From: Serinus canaria
Lineage: Eukaryota > Chordata > Aves > Passeriformes > Fringillidae
Reading direction: 5' to 3'
Assembly (NCBI RefSeq): GCF_022539315.1
Contig: NC_066333.1
Span: 9,329,001-9,393,000, forward strand
Length of the DNA stretch: 64,000 nt
Position numbers and translations under genes: made by a program
In this document: positions 38,361-50,612 of the stretch, piece by piece
How the letters are laid out: each line of letters starts with the position of its first letter
How positions within the stretch are numbered: position 1 is the stretch's first letter
Notes under the pieces: model-generated
Seen by the model: only the letters and a program-made list of their open reading frames with translations
Databases searched by the model: none
Told to the model about the DNA's origin: nothing

Positions 38361-41300
38361 ATCATTAACACAGCTTAGCACTTCCCTCCGTGGCTGCAGG
38401 CCATGGTTTTCCTGGGAAAGGGCTCGCGGTTGGGCAGCCGGGATCGCCCAGGAGCCACCTGAGCTGCTGCCCCTGCCTGCGCAGGGCTGGGAGCAAATCG
38501 GAGCAGACAATGGCAAACATGATGCCCTAATCATGGGAAATCAGGCTGGGACAGAGGGTTTTTTCCAGAGATGGATCCCCCTTGTTTTGGTATTTCTGCA
38601 ACCAGCCCCTGTTTCTTTCCCAAAGTCCACGGTGAGAAGGAGGGTGCTGAGTCCCCCTGGGGTCACCGCCTTTTTGTTTGGCTTTCTTCTGTTTTATTCT
38701 GCTTTACTGTGACACCATCATGCTCAGGTTTTGGAATATTTTCTCTAGAGTTCACAGCTCATCTGTCTCCTTTTGGAAGACAGTGGGTATAAGGATTTTC
38801 TTTTCTTTATTCTTTATCTTTTTTTGTTTTCTTTCCCAAGGCTGAAAGCATCACAGTAAACAACCTATTTATTCTGATGGTCTTGGAACCTTTCTCTACA
38901 CCTCCAAGAAGGTCAGAGAAATGATTCAGAAAGAGAAAAGGAGAGAAAAAAAATCCTTCTTTCTTTTCATAATTGCCTGTTTTGTTACCACACCTTAGTG
39001 CTATGGTGTTGCAAAGACAATGCAATAGACCAGTGCAGGAATGAAGATGCACTAAAGAAAAATAAAACTGATTTCTTTTTCAAGTTGGTGTTTTCAGGTA
39101 CTTTTAGTTGTGTCCATTCTAGCTCATAAACACAAACAAATGAAAAGATGATCAAACATAAATTGACATCATTTCCTGTAAGAAGTACAGAACCGAAGAT
39201 TATGCAAATAAGCAAGAAAACATCTCCCAGCTCCTGTGAGTAGGATTGTATTTGCTCCCAGCTCAGGGTCAGTGATAGTAAAGTGAGATTGACAGGGTAA
39301 CTAACCCCTGAAGGAGGTTTTCCATTTTGGTCAGCCCTGCTAAGCCATGCTTGCTGCTTTGAATGAGCTCAGTTGCACAGAGAGATCTTCTTTTTTTCCC
39401 TGATTCTGCTCATGTGCTGGTTTTATCTGAGCAGCTCCGCAGATGTCAGTGAGACACATTTTGTTTTGAGTTACATCAGTGTAAATCACAACTGATCCAG
39501 TGAACTCAGAGATACTCTCCTTGCAGTGAGAGCTGTGACACCAAGAGTTTGGTGCCACGGTATTGTGACAGCTTAAAACCCCTCCACGAGGAAACAAAGT
39601 CAGGCTCAGCACTGTCCTGGAACACATTACAAAGCATGTTTGTTATTGCACAGAAGACAGCATTTGCCTTGGCTGTGAACAAGAAACCCAGATCTGTAAC
39701 AGCTAAGATTTCATCTCTACCATTTATCCAATGAGCTTCCCAATCCTCTTGCACAGATACCCTGCTGCTAACATAGCAGTCAAGATCAGAGCACTTAATC
39801 AATCACTCACTGAGGACAAATATGCGTAATCTAAATTAGAACAAACCCAGGCATATTTTATATGACAGCCGTACAGATTTTTAAGAAAAAGCATTGGCAA
39901 GAAAATCGCATGAGAACAAAATTGTTTTGTGTTTATGCTTAAAGTGGTAGAATTCCTAAAAGCTTCTGTGGCATTAGGTAGCCTTGAATATACAGGGGCA
40001 AAATTCTGCTTTCACTGCTTTCACTTCCACATTTTCATCAATAAAACAGGGATGCATTTGGTCCCTCTGGCTCTGAAGCAGAAATCCTGCAGCAGACCTC
40101 AGTATGATGTAGAGTCCTTCTTAAAAACCTTTCATATTTCATGATCACTGTCGATTCTCTTATGATCAGTGTTGGTTCAAGCTTTCATGAATCAAAAATC
40201 AGCTCATGGAACGCATCTTAGAGCAACCTATTTGTCTGCAGGTAGCAAAGGAAAGTGGTACTTTGAAGAATAAACCCCTCTGCCTTCAGAACGAAGCTCA
40301 GGCTGCACAGGAGACTGGAGCAACTTAGAGATTCTATTCAGGCTCCTCTCTGGGCATGCTGGGTGACCTTGTGTTCTCCCATTTTCCTCTGGGGGAGATA
40401 TTATTTATCCCTGATAATAAAACACAGGATTCTTCAACTGCGACTCGTGGTTTAATCTATTGTGTCAACTTACACAAGCTCCCCTGGAAAAAAAGAAAGA
40501 TCAGAGGCAATAAAAGGAGTAAAAAATGAAGCATCTTTAACTGAAGTCATACAACTTTCATCTGAGGTCAGGTCCACGTTGCCCTGCCTCTGCAGGGTGG
40601 GATCTCCAGAGAGGAGCATCCCAGACATGGCCTTTGAGAGTGGGTGGCAGCTCTTGCACAGCCCACAGGGCCCATCAGGCTTGGGGACCCTTCAGCTCTG
40701 GGTACAAACCCAACAGGCAGCAGGAGGGCTGAGCCCAGCCTATGACAGGGCAGTCAGCACTGGCTAATGAAAGGAGGAGATCTGAAAAAATGCTGGAAGT
40801 GTCTGTGCAAACATCCCTCCTCCATGCACCTCTGCAGATCGGGTTCTAAAATGAGTCCCTCTGTTGAAGCTCTGTCTCTGCTTCTCCAGAAGAAGCAAAT
40901 GGTCCCACAAAAAAATCACACATCACCAAACATCCCATGGAGACTGAATTTCAGTTTATTGCCCTATCTTGGGACTTTTAAATATCTATTTCAGTTCCTG
41001 CATGAAAGCAAGTCTGATCCAGAGTGCAGCGGGACTCATTTGCTCTCCTCTGACTTGGTTTTGGAGGGACCTGTGAGATTTTCCAGGGACAACTGTCAAA
41101 TTCTTTTCCCAGTCAGCTTTCTGAGGTGAGGCATTGCCATCAGCACTGTTGGCATGGGCAGGTTGGATCAAATTTGTTAGGGAGATGTTGGTAAAAGCAA
41201 CAACCTAATATTGCAATTAAAGGCAATGGTGAATACCTATTCCCAGAAAAATCTGGGAAAAGCAATACAGAGGACTTTGGAAAATTTATCTTGGCTGTGC

Positions 41301-41690
41301 AAGCAGGGATTACTATGCCTACTTGCCTAATTTTGCACCCAGAGGTCAATTATGGATTTTACTTGGATCTCTCAGCTTCAAAGGTCAGATCTGAATATGA
41401 AGCTTCTTTCTGCTTAAGGACAAGACAGAGACGCTGCAGGTACCAGTGACCTGGAAGCAGGATTCCCACTTTCCACCATCCATTCAATTTCCAGATATCA
41501 CTTTGCATTACATTCTGGACTTAGATGCTCAGTTAATTCCCCACAGATTCCCGTTAAAGTGCCTCAGTGCATGACCTGGCTTATATATTTTTTTTTTAAC
41601 TTAACTTTATTTTTTTAAACTTCTCAAGTTTTGACTCAGTCACTTGCCTGGAAGGCTGCTGTGTGAAGGTGCATGAGGATGGACTGGAGC
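38361..41690. other. Unannotated sequence
   Basis: Holds a pyrimidine-rich stretch at 38798-38838 and T-rich sequence at 41589-41617. A perfect 6-bp hairpin CCCAGA-AAAA-TCTGGG lies near 41242. Text near 40350-40410 (GCTGGGTGACCTTG...) loosely resembles a MIR element in reverse but is too diverged to call. Confidence 0.4.
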
Positions 41691-41830
41691 ATTTAAATGG
41701 AGGCCCCCAAACAGGAGCATTTTTCCCTTAATCTTCCCACACCGCTGGGAATAATAATTCCTCGCAGGGCTGTTGCACAGCTTGATTCATTAAGGCTTAT
41801 GAAGTGCTTTTAGCTCCAGCACTGAAAGGC
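41691..41830. promoter_or_regulatory. Candidate conserved non-coding block
   Basis: GGAATAATAATTCCTCGCAGG, GCTTGATTCATTAAGGC and GAAGTGCTTTTAGC lie in repeat-free sequence with isolated CpGs. Composition-based call. Confidence 0.25.
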
Positions 41831-42099
41831 TCTGAGCAAGTTATTTTGGACTGCTCAGGTGTTAGGAGGAGAGGCATTGCAGAAGGAATACAAATAAATC
41901 AAGAGAAACTGTCCCTTCCTTCCATGCATCCCCTGCCCCGCACTGTTCTCCATCACTGTTAGTGTCAAACAGTTAATTTACAAGCCCAGCACTTTACAAA
42001 GCCCCTGGAGCACCAATTGTCCCTTTCTCATGCAACATCAGCTCCTCAAAACAGCCAGCTGAGTCTCCGGGGTCAGCCTGCTCCTGCCCTTCCCAAGGC

Positions 42100-42555
42100 A
42101 ACTCCAGCCTCTCTCCAGAACCACCTGGGTATTTATTTCTGGACAAGTCAGAGCCAGCAGCACCCCCCTGCAGCAGGATGCAGGGGAATAAGCCCGGGGT
42201 GCAGGTGGCTGCTCTGAAATGTGCCATGTGCTTGGCCCAGGAGGGAACACTCGCTTGGGGAAGGTGACCCAGATATCCCACCCAGCCCATCACCCATCAG
42301 GGCATCCCCACAGCCTGGCAGGACAGCCCGGGAGAGCCAGGGGCAAAGGAACAGGCTCGGGGCTGGGGAAGGTGAAGGCAGCAGATCTTTCACATGGCTT
42401 TTCTTCCCCCTCCCTCCCTCACCCAGTCTCCCTCCCCTCCTCCAGTCTGTTGCACAGGAGCTGCCGGCCATGCTGTTCCAGTTCAGGGGCTCCTGCTACA
42501 GAAAAGATCAGCTGTTGGAGAACCCATGGAAAGCCCTGGGGGAGAGCCATGGCCG
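42100..42555. other. GC-richer unannotated segment
   Basis: Overlapping frames on both strands (42219-42601 and 42148-42471) reflect GC content rather than coding. No domain recognised and CpG density does not reach that of an island. Confidence 0.45.
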
Positions 42556-42559
42556 CAAG

Positions 42560-42790
42560 GTAATCAGCAGGCAAAGTTATTACCATTATGCTGCTAATTA
42601 ATTCCCAGCTCATTACGTTTCCTGTGGCTAATTTGTACTCGCCGCTGATTTGATTAAACTCATCTCTATGCTAATAAATGTGTTTTCCATTTGTTTTAGC
42701 GACTGTAGGAAGAGAGCCCGGTATTTACATATTTTGACGTTTATCAAATAAAACTCGGCGCCTGAATTAATTCTGCTCTGATTTATAAGT
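42560..42790. promoter_or_regulatory. Strong candidate conserved non-coding element
   Basis: Very dense in homeodomain-type sites (GCTAATTAATTCCC, GGCTAATTTG, TTGATTAAAC, GCTAATAAATG, GAATTAATTC) with CpGs retained in AT-rich context (ATTACGTTTCC, CTCGCCGCTG, TAGCGACTG, GACGTTTATC, CTCGGCGCC). No simple repeats or transposon. This profile is typical of deeply conserved developmental enhancers, though conservation itself is not observed here. Confidence 0.45.
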
Positions 42791-44735
42791 GCAGGGGGGA
42801 GAAAGGGGAGCGAGGGTCAGGCGTGCATGGCGTGTGTGTGGCACAGGGAGCCAGAGGGGGCTGGGGTGCTCCTCACATTTCATCCTCCCAGCCCCATCCT
42901 GCCCAGGGATGTTCCTGCAAGGTGGCCTCCACCTGCTCAGCTGCCCCCCTGCCATTTATTTCCCCTTCCCAGCTAAGTCTGGGGATGTGGAGCTTTGATT
43001 TGTAGGTACATGGCATGGTTCAGTGGCACCTCATCAGGTGGATTTCTCTTTGTCTTTCAGAAATTGCTCTAAATGAAGATTAGGTTTACACTGCAGCACC
43101 TCATTATAAGCAGTGACTGTGTTTCCCAGTCCTGTTCATCAGGACTCGCTACAGTAATATCAGACAGCTTGAATTTCTGATCAGGGGGAGGAACAGACAC
43201 CTTGCCATGCACACAGATTTATTTTAGGGATGTGTTTTACCCTGTCTACCTCAGTAATTTGCAGGGCACAAAGCTGCCCTCCAGCATCTGCCTTTTAAAC
43301 CCAAGACTAACTCTTAAGGGCAGACCATCAGCAAGTGAAACTCTGCTCAAAACACTCCTCCTGTTTCCCACATTTAACTGCTGCAGTATCAGTCTTGTCT
43401 TCATTTGGGGTAAATCCTAACAGAAAAACACACTGAGGGTGTAAATCAGTGGGAATTGTGTATTAGCATCACTAAGGGTTTGTGAAGCCCAGCCTTTTCT
43501 TTTCCCAGGAAAACTGACAGTGGTCACCAAGCACATCCCCTCTCTCTACATGTGTGTTCACACGTGTCATCTTCTGTTGGCACAGGGACATCTGTGTCAC
43601 ACGGGATGGAGGCCAGAGCCTCGCAGGAAGCGTGGACTGGGGAAGGCTGAGATGGGAGCAAGGAGGGGAAAGGTTTCTCTTCTGGGGCTGGAAAAGGCAC
43701 AACAGGGATGCCTGGTAATCCAGGGAGATCTAACCCATCCCAGTCCTGCTTGGTTTTGTCTGGAAAATTGGCTCAACCCAAGAGGGATTTGTCTTCCCTC
43801 TGCATGCTCATTTTGGGCTGGATTCTCTGTTTTCTCTGCCAGGTCACACCAGTGGCCCTGGGACAGCCCACAGCTTTCTTTCACACCCCCAGGAAAAGTT
43901 TCCCGGTAAAGAGGAGCCCCAACAACGCCACTTCTCACTCTGGCAGTGAGACACCTTCCACCGCCGCTGCTTCACCCCAGGCAATCTGAAACAGCTTCAT
44001 TGCTTAAGTAACAATTAACAGCCCTGTCTTTTGGGAGTGCTTCTGGAGCGCTGCGCCTCCCCTGCTCCGGAGCCTGCGCTCCTCCTGCCTGTAACCCGAA
44101 CTGTGGGCATCCCCCAGCTCCTGCCCACCCCTCATCCTGCAGCGTGCAAGGGTGGTGATGGGCTGCACCGTGCTGCCAGCCCAGCCCGGCTCAGCCAGGG
44201 CCGTGCTGATGCTCCCGCTCCAGGGCCGCACAGACACTCCTGTGATGCTGCTCAGGATGCACAGGATGAGGGTGTCCCACTGGCAGTGCAGTTCCTCACA
44301 GGGCTGACCCAGGGGAGCTGCCAGAGCATGGCAGGAGGTGCCTGGACTGTTTTTAAAACAGGTCCCCAAAGAGGAGCTGGCAGAGCCCTGCCTGGCTCCC
44401 TGCTCAGCTCCGGGCAGGCACCTGAGCAATGGGGGCTGCCTGACCTGGGGCACTGCCTTGCCCACTCACCGGGAGTCCCAGCAGTTCTGCATCTCTAGAA
44501 CACCCAGCTAAGCCATGCAGCAGTGGATTGCTGGACGTTTCTCTTCCTACAAAACCTTTTAAGCCTTTGCAAAAGCGGGAAGTGTTACGGACAAAAAACC
44601 CGCCTTGTTTCGCGTTAACAGCCTTTGCTTTTCCTGGCGAAGGTGGGACAATAGCCACACGCTGCATGGTATCAGTGTCACAAAGAACAGAACCAAAAGG
44701 CTTCAGCTCAGGACAAATAAAAGTAACATTGATTC
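42791..44735. other. Unannotated, moderately GC-rich sequence
   Basis: Several frames of 90-155 codons on both strands (for example 43520-43909 and 44031-44498) overlap one another and lack domains. CpG density rises near 43960-44230 without forming an obvious island. Confidence 0.45.
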
Positions 44736-44736
44736 C

Positions 44737-44782
44737 TTTTTATTTTTCCTTCTTTTTTTTTCTTTTTTTTTTTTTTTTTCCA
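44737..44782 (+). repeat. Long pyrimidine tract ending in CAG
   Basis: About 45 nearly pure pyrimidines end in TTTTCCAG. This has the appearance of a strong plus-strand 3' splice acceptor but is equally a T-rich low-complexity tract. The sequence after it gives a frame open to 45034 without recognisable similarity. Confidence 0.7.
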
Positions 44783-45060
44783 GCTGGTATCAATACATTA
44801 AACAACCACGCTGGAAAAGTGAAATTGATTCAAGGCCTTCAGTGCTCCCTGCCAAAAAAGCCTCCTGCAAGGATCTATTCTGTATTGAATTACAGTCTGG
44901 AAAAGTTCAATAGGTTATTGTACAAACAGAGAGCAAAAGCCCGTCAACAATGGAGCCAAAGTGATTGTGCAGCTCCTTTGTGCTTGCCAGCCCCGCGCCC
45001 CTCCCGAGCTCGGATGTTAAATCAGTTTAATTAAAATAGTGGGCCTCAAATGCCTCGCAT
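44783..45060. promoter_or_regulatory. Candidate conserved block or unidentified exon
   Basis: Repeat-free sequence with isolated CpGs (CCACGCTGG, GCCCGTCAAC, CCCCGCGCCCCTCCCGAGCTCGG) ending in CAGTTTAATTAAAATAG. Preceded by an acceptor-like tract. Function undetermined. Confidence 0.2.
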
Positions 45061-45230
45061 TTTTTTAATGCATGTCCCTGTGTAAAGACATGTAGGCTGA
45101 GGTTTAAAGCTACCTGCCTGCACTGACAGCCCCTCAATCCCTTTCTTGGTCCTAAACTGCAGTGGATTTTTACAGCTGCTGAGCACTTTGGGCAGACATG
45201 GGGGCTGAGCAGGATCATCAGCCTCATCCA

Positions 45231-45337
45231 AGCAGCTCTGGGTCCTTCTGAGCAGCTCGGGGTCTGAGCACCCTCAGCCTCAGCCTGAGCCCCACCTGAG
45301 CAGCTCTGGGTCTGAGCAGCCCCCTCAGCCTCAAGCC
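45231..45337. repeat. Imperfect tandem duplication, unit about 49 bp
   Basis: GAGCAGCTCGGGGTCTGAGCACCCTCAGCC at 45249 recurs as GAGCAGCTCTGGGTCTGAGCAGCCCCCTCAGCC at 45298. A partial earlier unit, AGCAGCTCTGGGTCC, lies at 45231. A small GC-rich minisatellite. Confidence 0.75.
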
Positions 45338-45574
45338 ATGGTGTGCTCCCTTTGCAGGATGGAGCTGTGCTTTGGGGCTCTCTCAGGGTATAGGACTTGC
45401 TTGTGGGACCCTCCAGCCCCAGTGGCCTCCCCGGAGGGGCTGAGTGCTCCCCAGAAAGCAGCAGGGTGAGCTCCTTGATGCTGCAGCAGGTTTGTCACAG
45501 CTCTCACCACAGGGTCTCCTCCTCCAAGGAGCGGGAGACACTCGTGAGCTACATCAGGGTTTCTAAATCCCCCC

Positions 45575-45650
45575 TCTCCATCTCTAATTAAGATTCAAAT
45601 TGAGTATAGAAATCATGTGTAAGTAAGATGCTAATTATTAAAGTCATTGA
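45575..45650. promoter_or_regulatory. Candidate short conserved block
   Basis: TCTCTAATTAAGATTCAAATTG and GATGCTAATTATTAAAGTCATTGATC carry tight homeodomain-type cores in repeat-free AT-rich sequence. Composition only. Confidence 0.25.
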
Positions 45651-45984
45651 TCTCCCAGACAATAAAGCAGCCTCGCTTTTCTGGCCCTGCCCATGTTTTG
45701 AGGCAGCTCTGAGCCCTCACCATCGTAAATACCCAGGATATCTGGAACCCACATTGGAGAAGTGTGAAAATGATTGATTTTGTGGAGAGGCAAAGTCTCC
45801 ATCTTGCTCTGAACAAAACCTCTACTCCAGACCCATCCCCAGACAACCCTGCCAGCATGTCTGGCTCTCTTGATAGCTCAGCTCCATGTAATGACCATTA
45901 AACTTTGGTCCCCCACATCACTGGGCATCTGCTTTTGCCCTTGTCCATCCTGCTCCAGTGCATTTATCTTCTCATTGGAGTAAG

Positions 45985-46036
45985 TGGGATTTACTACTCA
46001 GTGTATTTAATGGGATTTACTGCTCAGTGCATTTAA
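45985..46036. repeat. 26-bp tandem duplication, two copies
   Basis: TGGGATTTACTACTCAGTGTATTTAA (45985-46010) is followed directly by TGGGATTTACTGCTCAGTGCATTTAA (46011-46036), with two differences. A recent-looking local duplication. Confidence 0.9.
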
Positions 46037-46136
46037 TGGCTTCTTGTTCCCAAACTGGACAACTTCCATGGCTGAATATCCTATCTAGGAGTTACAGGGG
46101 TTTGTGAAAAAGGCACTCTCAGCTCGAAAAAAATAT

Positions 46137-46174
46137 ATGAAAGAATGGCTGGAAAATTACAGAGAGGGAAAATT
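46137..46174 (+). repeat. Copy A of a 38-bp dispersed direct repeat
   Basis: The block centred on GAATGGCTGGAAAATTACAG matches 47281-47318 at 36 of 38 positions in the same orientation. Flanking sequences of the two copies are not similar. Identity is far above chance for a window this size. The family is not recognised. Confidence 0.85.
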
Positions 46175-46210
46175 CTATGGAAAGCAGAGCACAACCAGTA
46201 TGGGGCCAGG

Positions 46211-46241
46211 CAGGAAAGTGGGGGGCAAAGCCACTTTCCTG
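46211..46241. repeat. 11-bp perfect inverted repeat
   Basis: CAGGAAAGTGG (46211-46221) and CCACTTTCCTG (46231-46241) are exact reverse complements separated by 9 bases. It lies 36 bp right of dispersed repeat copy A. Confidence 0.8.
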
Positions 46242-47280
46242 GGGCTGGGAGGATGAAGGTGGCCAGTGCTTTAGTGGTCACAGGGAGGACAGACTCACAA
46301 AAAAGAAAAGGCTTGGGCTGCAGAAGAGAGGAATGCTAGCCTGAAAACACAGAGTGCAGCACCACACTGCACCAAAACGCTGGAATTAACATCAAAGCAG
46401 TCCTGGAGCAAATGAGATTACGGCATGCATGTTAATGAGGCAGCAGCACTAATCAGCCAGGATGCCTCGCTGGGAGGGCTGCAGTGCCAACTTGTGATTT
46501 TTGTTGTCAGGCTGGACCCAGCTTCCACTTGGAGTGAAGATTTTGTTTGGTTTTAAAACATCAGTATTTTTGTGGGGTTTCAGGCAATCTCTGATTTGAT
46601 TTGATTTCTTCAAGTAGATGTCTGGCCCTTCAGGGTACAGAGAAGAACTTGGAAATGGGATTGAAGTGGTCCCCAGGGCCAAACTGAAAACCACGCCAAA
46701 GCCAAGGAGCAGATGAAAGTTGCCCAAAATGCATTTTACTCTGTTTTAAAACATCTTTATTTTTAAGCCAATCTCACCAGTTTGCAGGGCTGAGTGCACA
46801 GCTTTGCACACAAAAGGCAGTGTATTTTTGTGCCAAGCTTTCCTGAGGAGCATGAAGCCACTCAAGATGTGAGGGGTCCAGTTCTGCTCACTTTTGCTGT
46901 GGGCTTTTCCCAGTGCCACAATACTGATGTTACAGTTATACTTCCCCATTAAGCTCCAAAACTGGGGCTTTTTAATGTCAAAAGCCCTCAAAAAAGCACT
47001 TGCTTGGGAGATATGTGACTTCAGGCAAAAAGCTGTAAAAGGGGCAGCCCCATGCAAGGGAGGCTTAGCTGGGCTGGGGAAAAGGATGGCAGGAAGGTGA
47101 GGGTGAGGAGGGAATCCTGAAGGAGGAGGGAAGAATTGAGATAAGGAAAGACAGATAAGCTGCTCACAAGCATTAAAAGGGCAGGACCCACAGCAGAAGA
47201 CAGGCATGAGCCCTGTCTCTGCTAGAAACCTGGGGTGCTCCCAGAGGCCAGGGAACAGCTTCATCTTGGTCAGGGAAGAA

Positions 47281-47318
47281 ATGAATGAATGGCTGGAAAA
47301 TTACAGAGAAGGAAAATT
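47281..47318 (+). repeat. Copy B of a 38-bp dispersed direct repeat
   Basis: Matches copy A at 46137-46174, 36 of 38 bases, same orientation, 1144 bp away. No shared sequence beyond the block. Confidence 0.85.
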
Positions 47319-50107
47319 GGAGGAGGGTCAAGGAAAGGGAAACCCTGCTAGGGCTTTTCATCTGTCTCTGTGGCCTTGGGAGCCAGAGGAACGTGGAGAA
47401 ACAGCCACACCAGGGTTTGGGATTGCTGCAGTGTGTACTGCAAAGGTACAAACTGCTCTGAGGATCAGCCCCAGCCTTCTCAAGGTCCTTCTCAAGCCCT
47501 TTTTATGGGAAATGCTGTTCTGATAAACTCCTTCTACAAGGAAACCACTCTTGCTTTGATCTGTTTTTCAAACAGCCTTTCTTCTTGATTGGAGAAATTG
47601 GCTTAAATGAGTCTCTCTCCCTTTTCCCAAGCAAGGCTGCAATTCACTTCTGCTTCCTTCTCTTTTCACCGATAATCTCGTTTGCTGAAATTGTGAATAA
47701 AACAGAATTTGAGACATTTGAGTGTTTACAGAGCAGAACAACATGTTTTATGTCTGAGTTTGCCGTGCAAACGTGTCTCTTCTGCAGGTGGCTCTGAGCA
47801 AGGCACAACAGGGGCTGCCAGAAGAGCTGATCCTCAGTTCCCAGCTCTTGTCCAGCTCCATGAAAACATTTCTTTTTGCTTGCTGGAGAGCAAGGATGTG
47901 ACTCAGCTCACAAAAGCTTTCCTGCCTCACTGCAGAGGTGCTGAAGGGTCCCAGAGCTGCTTTTACCCAGTGCACAGGTCTGGGCAGAGCAGTGGAGGAA
48001 TGGGGGATAACCAAACAGGCCTGGGAAGGTGCAGATGTACCTCCCTTCTGCCACAGATTTCCATGGCTGGGAAAAGAAGCTGTTCAGTAGTGCTTTCCAT
48101 GCCAGGGAGATCATTAGCAAATTAATCATTTACTAATTAAACGGCATGATACCCATGTAAAGGGAGTGTGATTACCCTCTTTTATAAGTCAGGAAACTAA
48201 ATGGTGTTTCTGATTTTAGACCAAATTTGTCCTTCTGTCAACCCCACAGTTTTGCTCCATGGCCAAAGAAGGCTCTCTGGAGCACCCATTTCTGCACCCT
48301 GACGTGCACCTTGTCAGCACCATCACTGCCTGGTGGCTCTTCCCAGGCTTCTGTTGGAAAGTGCTGGAGGCCTGGCTGGTTCCACTCCATGGCCTTTCCA
48401 TGTACAGTGGATGCTGGAGGGTGAGAGGACCCAGACAAGGAAATGGGGCTGCACTCTTGCTGGGCATCTCAAAGGCTTGCTGGGTGCACACACACATTTC
48501 ATCTCCCCTCCAGATGAAGATGAAAATTGTCCAGAGTCAGAAGAATTTGCCATAACGAGACCCAAAGTCTGACCTGTTTGTTCTCATTCTTCTGATTTTA
48601 TTTGGATCATGTATGTGAAATTAACCCCTGCTTTATCCAAAATGAGAGCCCCAGGAAACAGGCTTGATCTGCAGTGTATGATTATACATTTATTTAAAAA
48701 GTGAGGAGTGAAATTGGGCAGGCAGAGCAGTGGCAGTACTGTTCATGAAGCCCATGAAAGTGCCTTTCTTATTGTGTATCAGAAACAAGTTTGGAATGCA
48801 GAAAGAAAATGTATAATTCAAATGTCAAATTATTGCATTGCAGGGATGTTTGTCCTTGCTAAGATCTCTCCTGCCATCCCTACCACAATGCCTTCCACTG
48901 AAGCACTCACATATAGCAGAAACTCCCCAGAAATAAAGCCCAAATTTTCTCCTTTTTTCACAATCTTGAGGGGTCCAGCTCACAGAGCTGACACAGCACT
49001 GCAGCCCGAGCCCTGGCACCTCCACGGAGCTGTCACAGGTATTTACTTTTGCTAAGTGCAGCTCATTATTATTGCCTCCCCTGGAGCTGCAGTGCAATGG
49101 AAACTCATTCCCCACGGCCTTGCCCAAGAACTTTCAGAACAATATATTTTGCAGTTTTCTTTACTTTGTGTCCGGTTTCCTCCACTCAATCAATGGCGGG
49201 CGTCACACGGTGAAGTGTCCTGCCTGCTGCAGAGAGAAAAGCTGGACTTTGCTGGGTGGATGTTTGCTTTGTGTTGTATACACAGAACAAAAATTAATTC
49301 AAGAGCAGCTAGGGAAAAAAGAAAAAAAAGCCCACTGAGATTAGGAGCACAGAGATATAATGGTCTGAAAACTAAAACCTTGCTGACTCCAGGAAAGTAA
49401 GCAACATCTAAGGCAGCTCTTTCCCCATCATAACTCAATACAAATAAAGAGAAGAAGGTGGATGGAAATGGAGTAAATTATTTCACTGCCTAGAGCGACA
49501 GATGAGCAAAACCAACCGGGCTGGCTTCTCCAGGCATTCAACACTTTTGCATGCCTTGAAAGACACCACATTCAGCCACCTGCTATTGAGCTTCATGGTG
49601 GCAGGACACCCAAAGATTACAGGAGCTGGGCATTCCAGAATGGTTTCCCAGCTTGATTTCCTCAGCAGGATTTTGCAGGGATAAGGTAGCACAAGAGTGA
49701 TGTCCCAGAGCCTCCTCATCCATTCACTGCCCCTGGGAAAATGAGGAAGCTTTACCCTTTGGGCACAGAAGCAAAATGCAGTTTGTGCTGCTCATAAGGG
49801 AATGGATTTGGGCTGCTGCTCCTTTCAGAGGCTCCTGCCCACTGCCCAGTGCCTGTGCACATCCAGGACAAGCCCCATTTTTCTAAGTCATAGCACATCT
49901 CTAATGCAAACACAAAGTGAAAGGATGCTGGAAAACCACTGGCCTTTATGGTTTATTAAGCTCCTTGTGCAGGCATAATTTCATTCTTTGGTTTTTTTTT
50001 AGACTAGACTATGTCACCTCTGTGTTGCACCTCACAAAACCCACCAAGCCACCACCCCTCCTGCAAAGGGATGGGAGAAGCACAGGGAAAATCCCACTTT
50101 TGTTACT

Positions 50108-50130
50108 GAAAGATTCTGTGATTCTATTCT
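50108..50130 (+). mobile_element. Possible CR1 terminal repeat remnant
   Basis: AGATTCTGTGATTCTATTCT resembles the tandem 8-bp units that close CR1 elements. The 150 bp to its left do not clearly match the CR1 3' body, so this may be an extreme truncation or chance. Confidence 0.3.
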
Positions 50131-50612
50131 TTAAAAAATAGAATAACAGTCACATTTCTAAACAGCTCTTTATTAAACCATCCAAACATATCATCTGCTC
50201 TGGAGGATGTAAGGGCTGACACCAGACAAAACCATCAGATTGCTCTGAGAAAATGCATTGGCTTGTCTTGACAATTTAGGACTCTGTGGATTACCCTGTT
50301 CATATTTGCTGTTGATTTTAAGATGGAAATTTGCAGTATGAAAACAGACATGTCCAAGAAAGCATTGCTCAGCTTAAACTTAAAAGGACAGAGATGCAAG
50401 ATTACAGCAGAGAGATGCAGCTCCTGGCTCCCAGCCCTTTCTTAGGAACCAGCTTTCACTTTGCCTTGGGCTTTTGGTCTATCAGCATCTAATGAAAGAT
50501 GACAGTGCAGGCTCCCTTAGGGGCTAACGTGGGCAATTTCAGCTCTGGCATTTTAATTTATCTGTAACCAGCAGTTTTCAAAAGGGTAGAGCTAAAAAAG
50601 AACTTGGCTTGG

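Noticed and set aside
40350..40410. Possible reversed MIR (GCTGGGTGACCTTG, ATTTTCCTC)
   Set aside because: The match is broken and too short for a confident call by eye.
48171..48204. MIR-core-like text
   Set aside because: Only about 30 bases resemble the consensus, without the diagnostic CCAAGGTCACACAGC segment.
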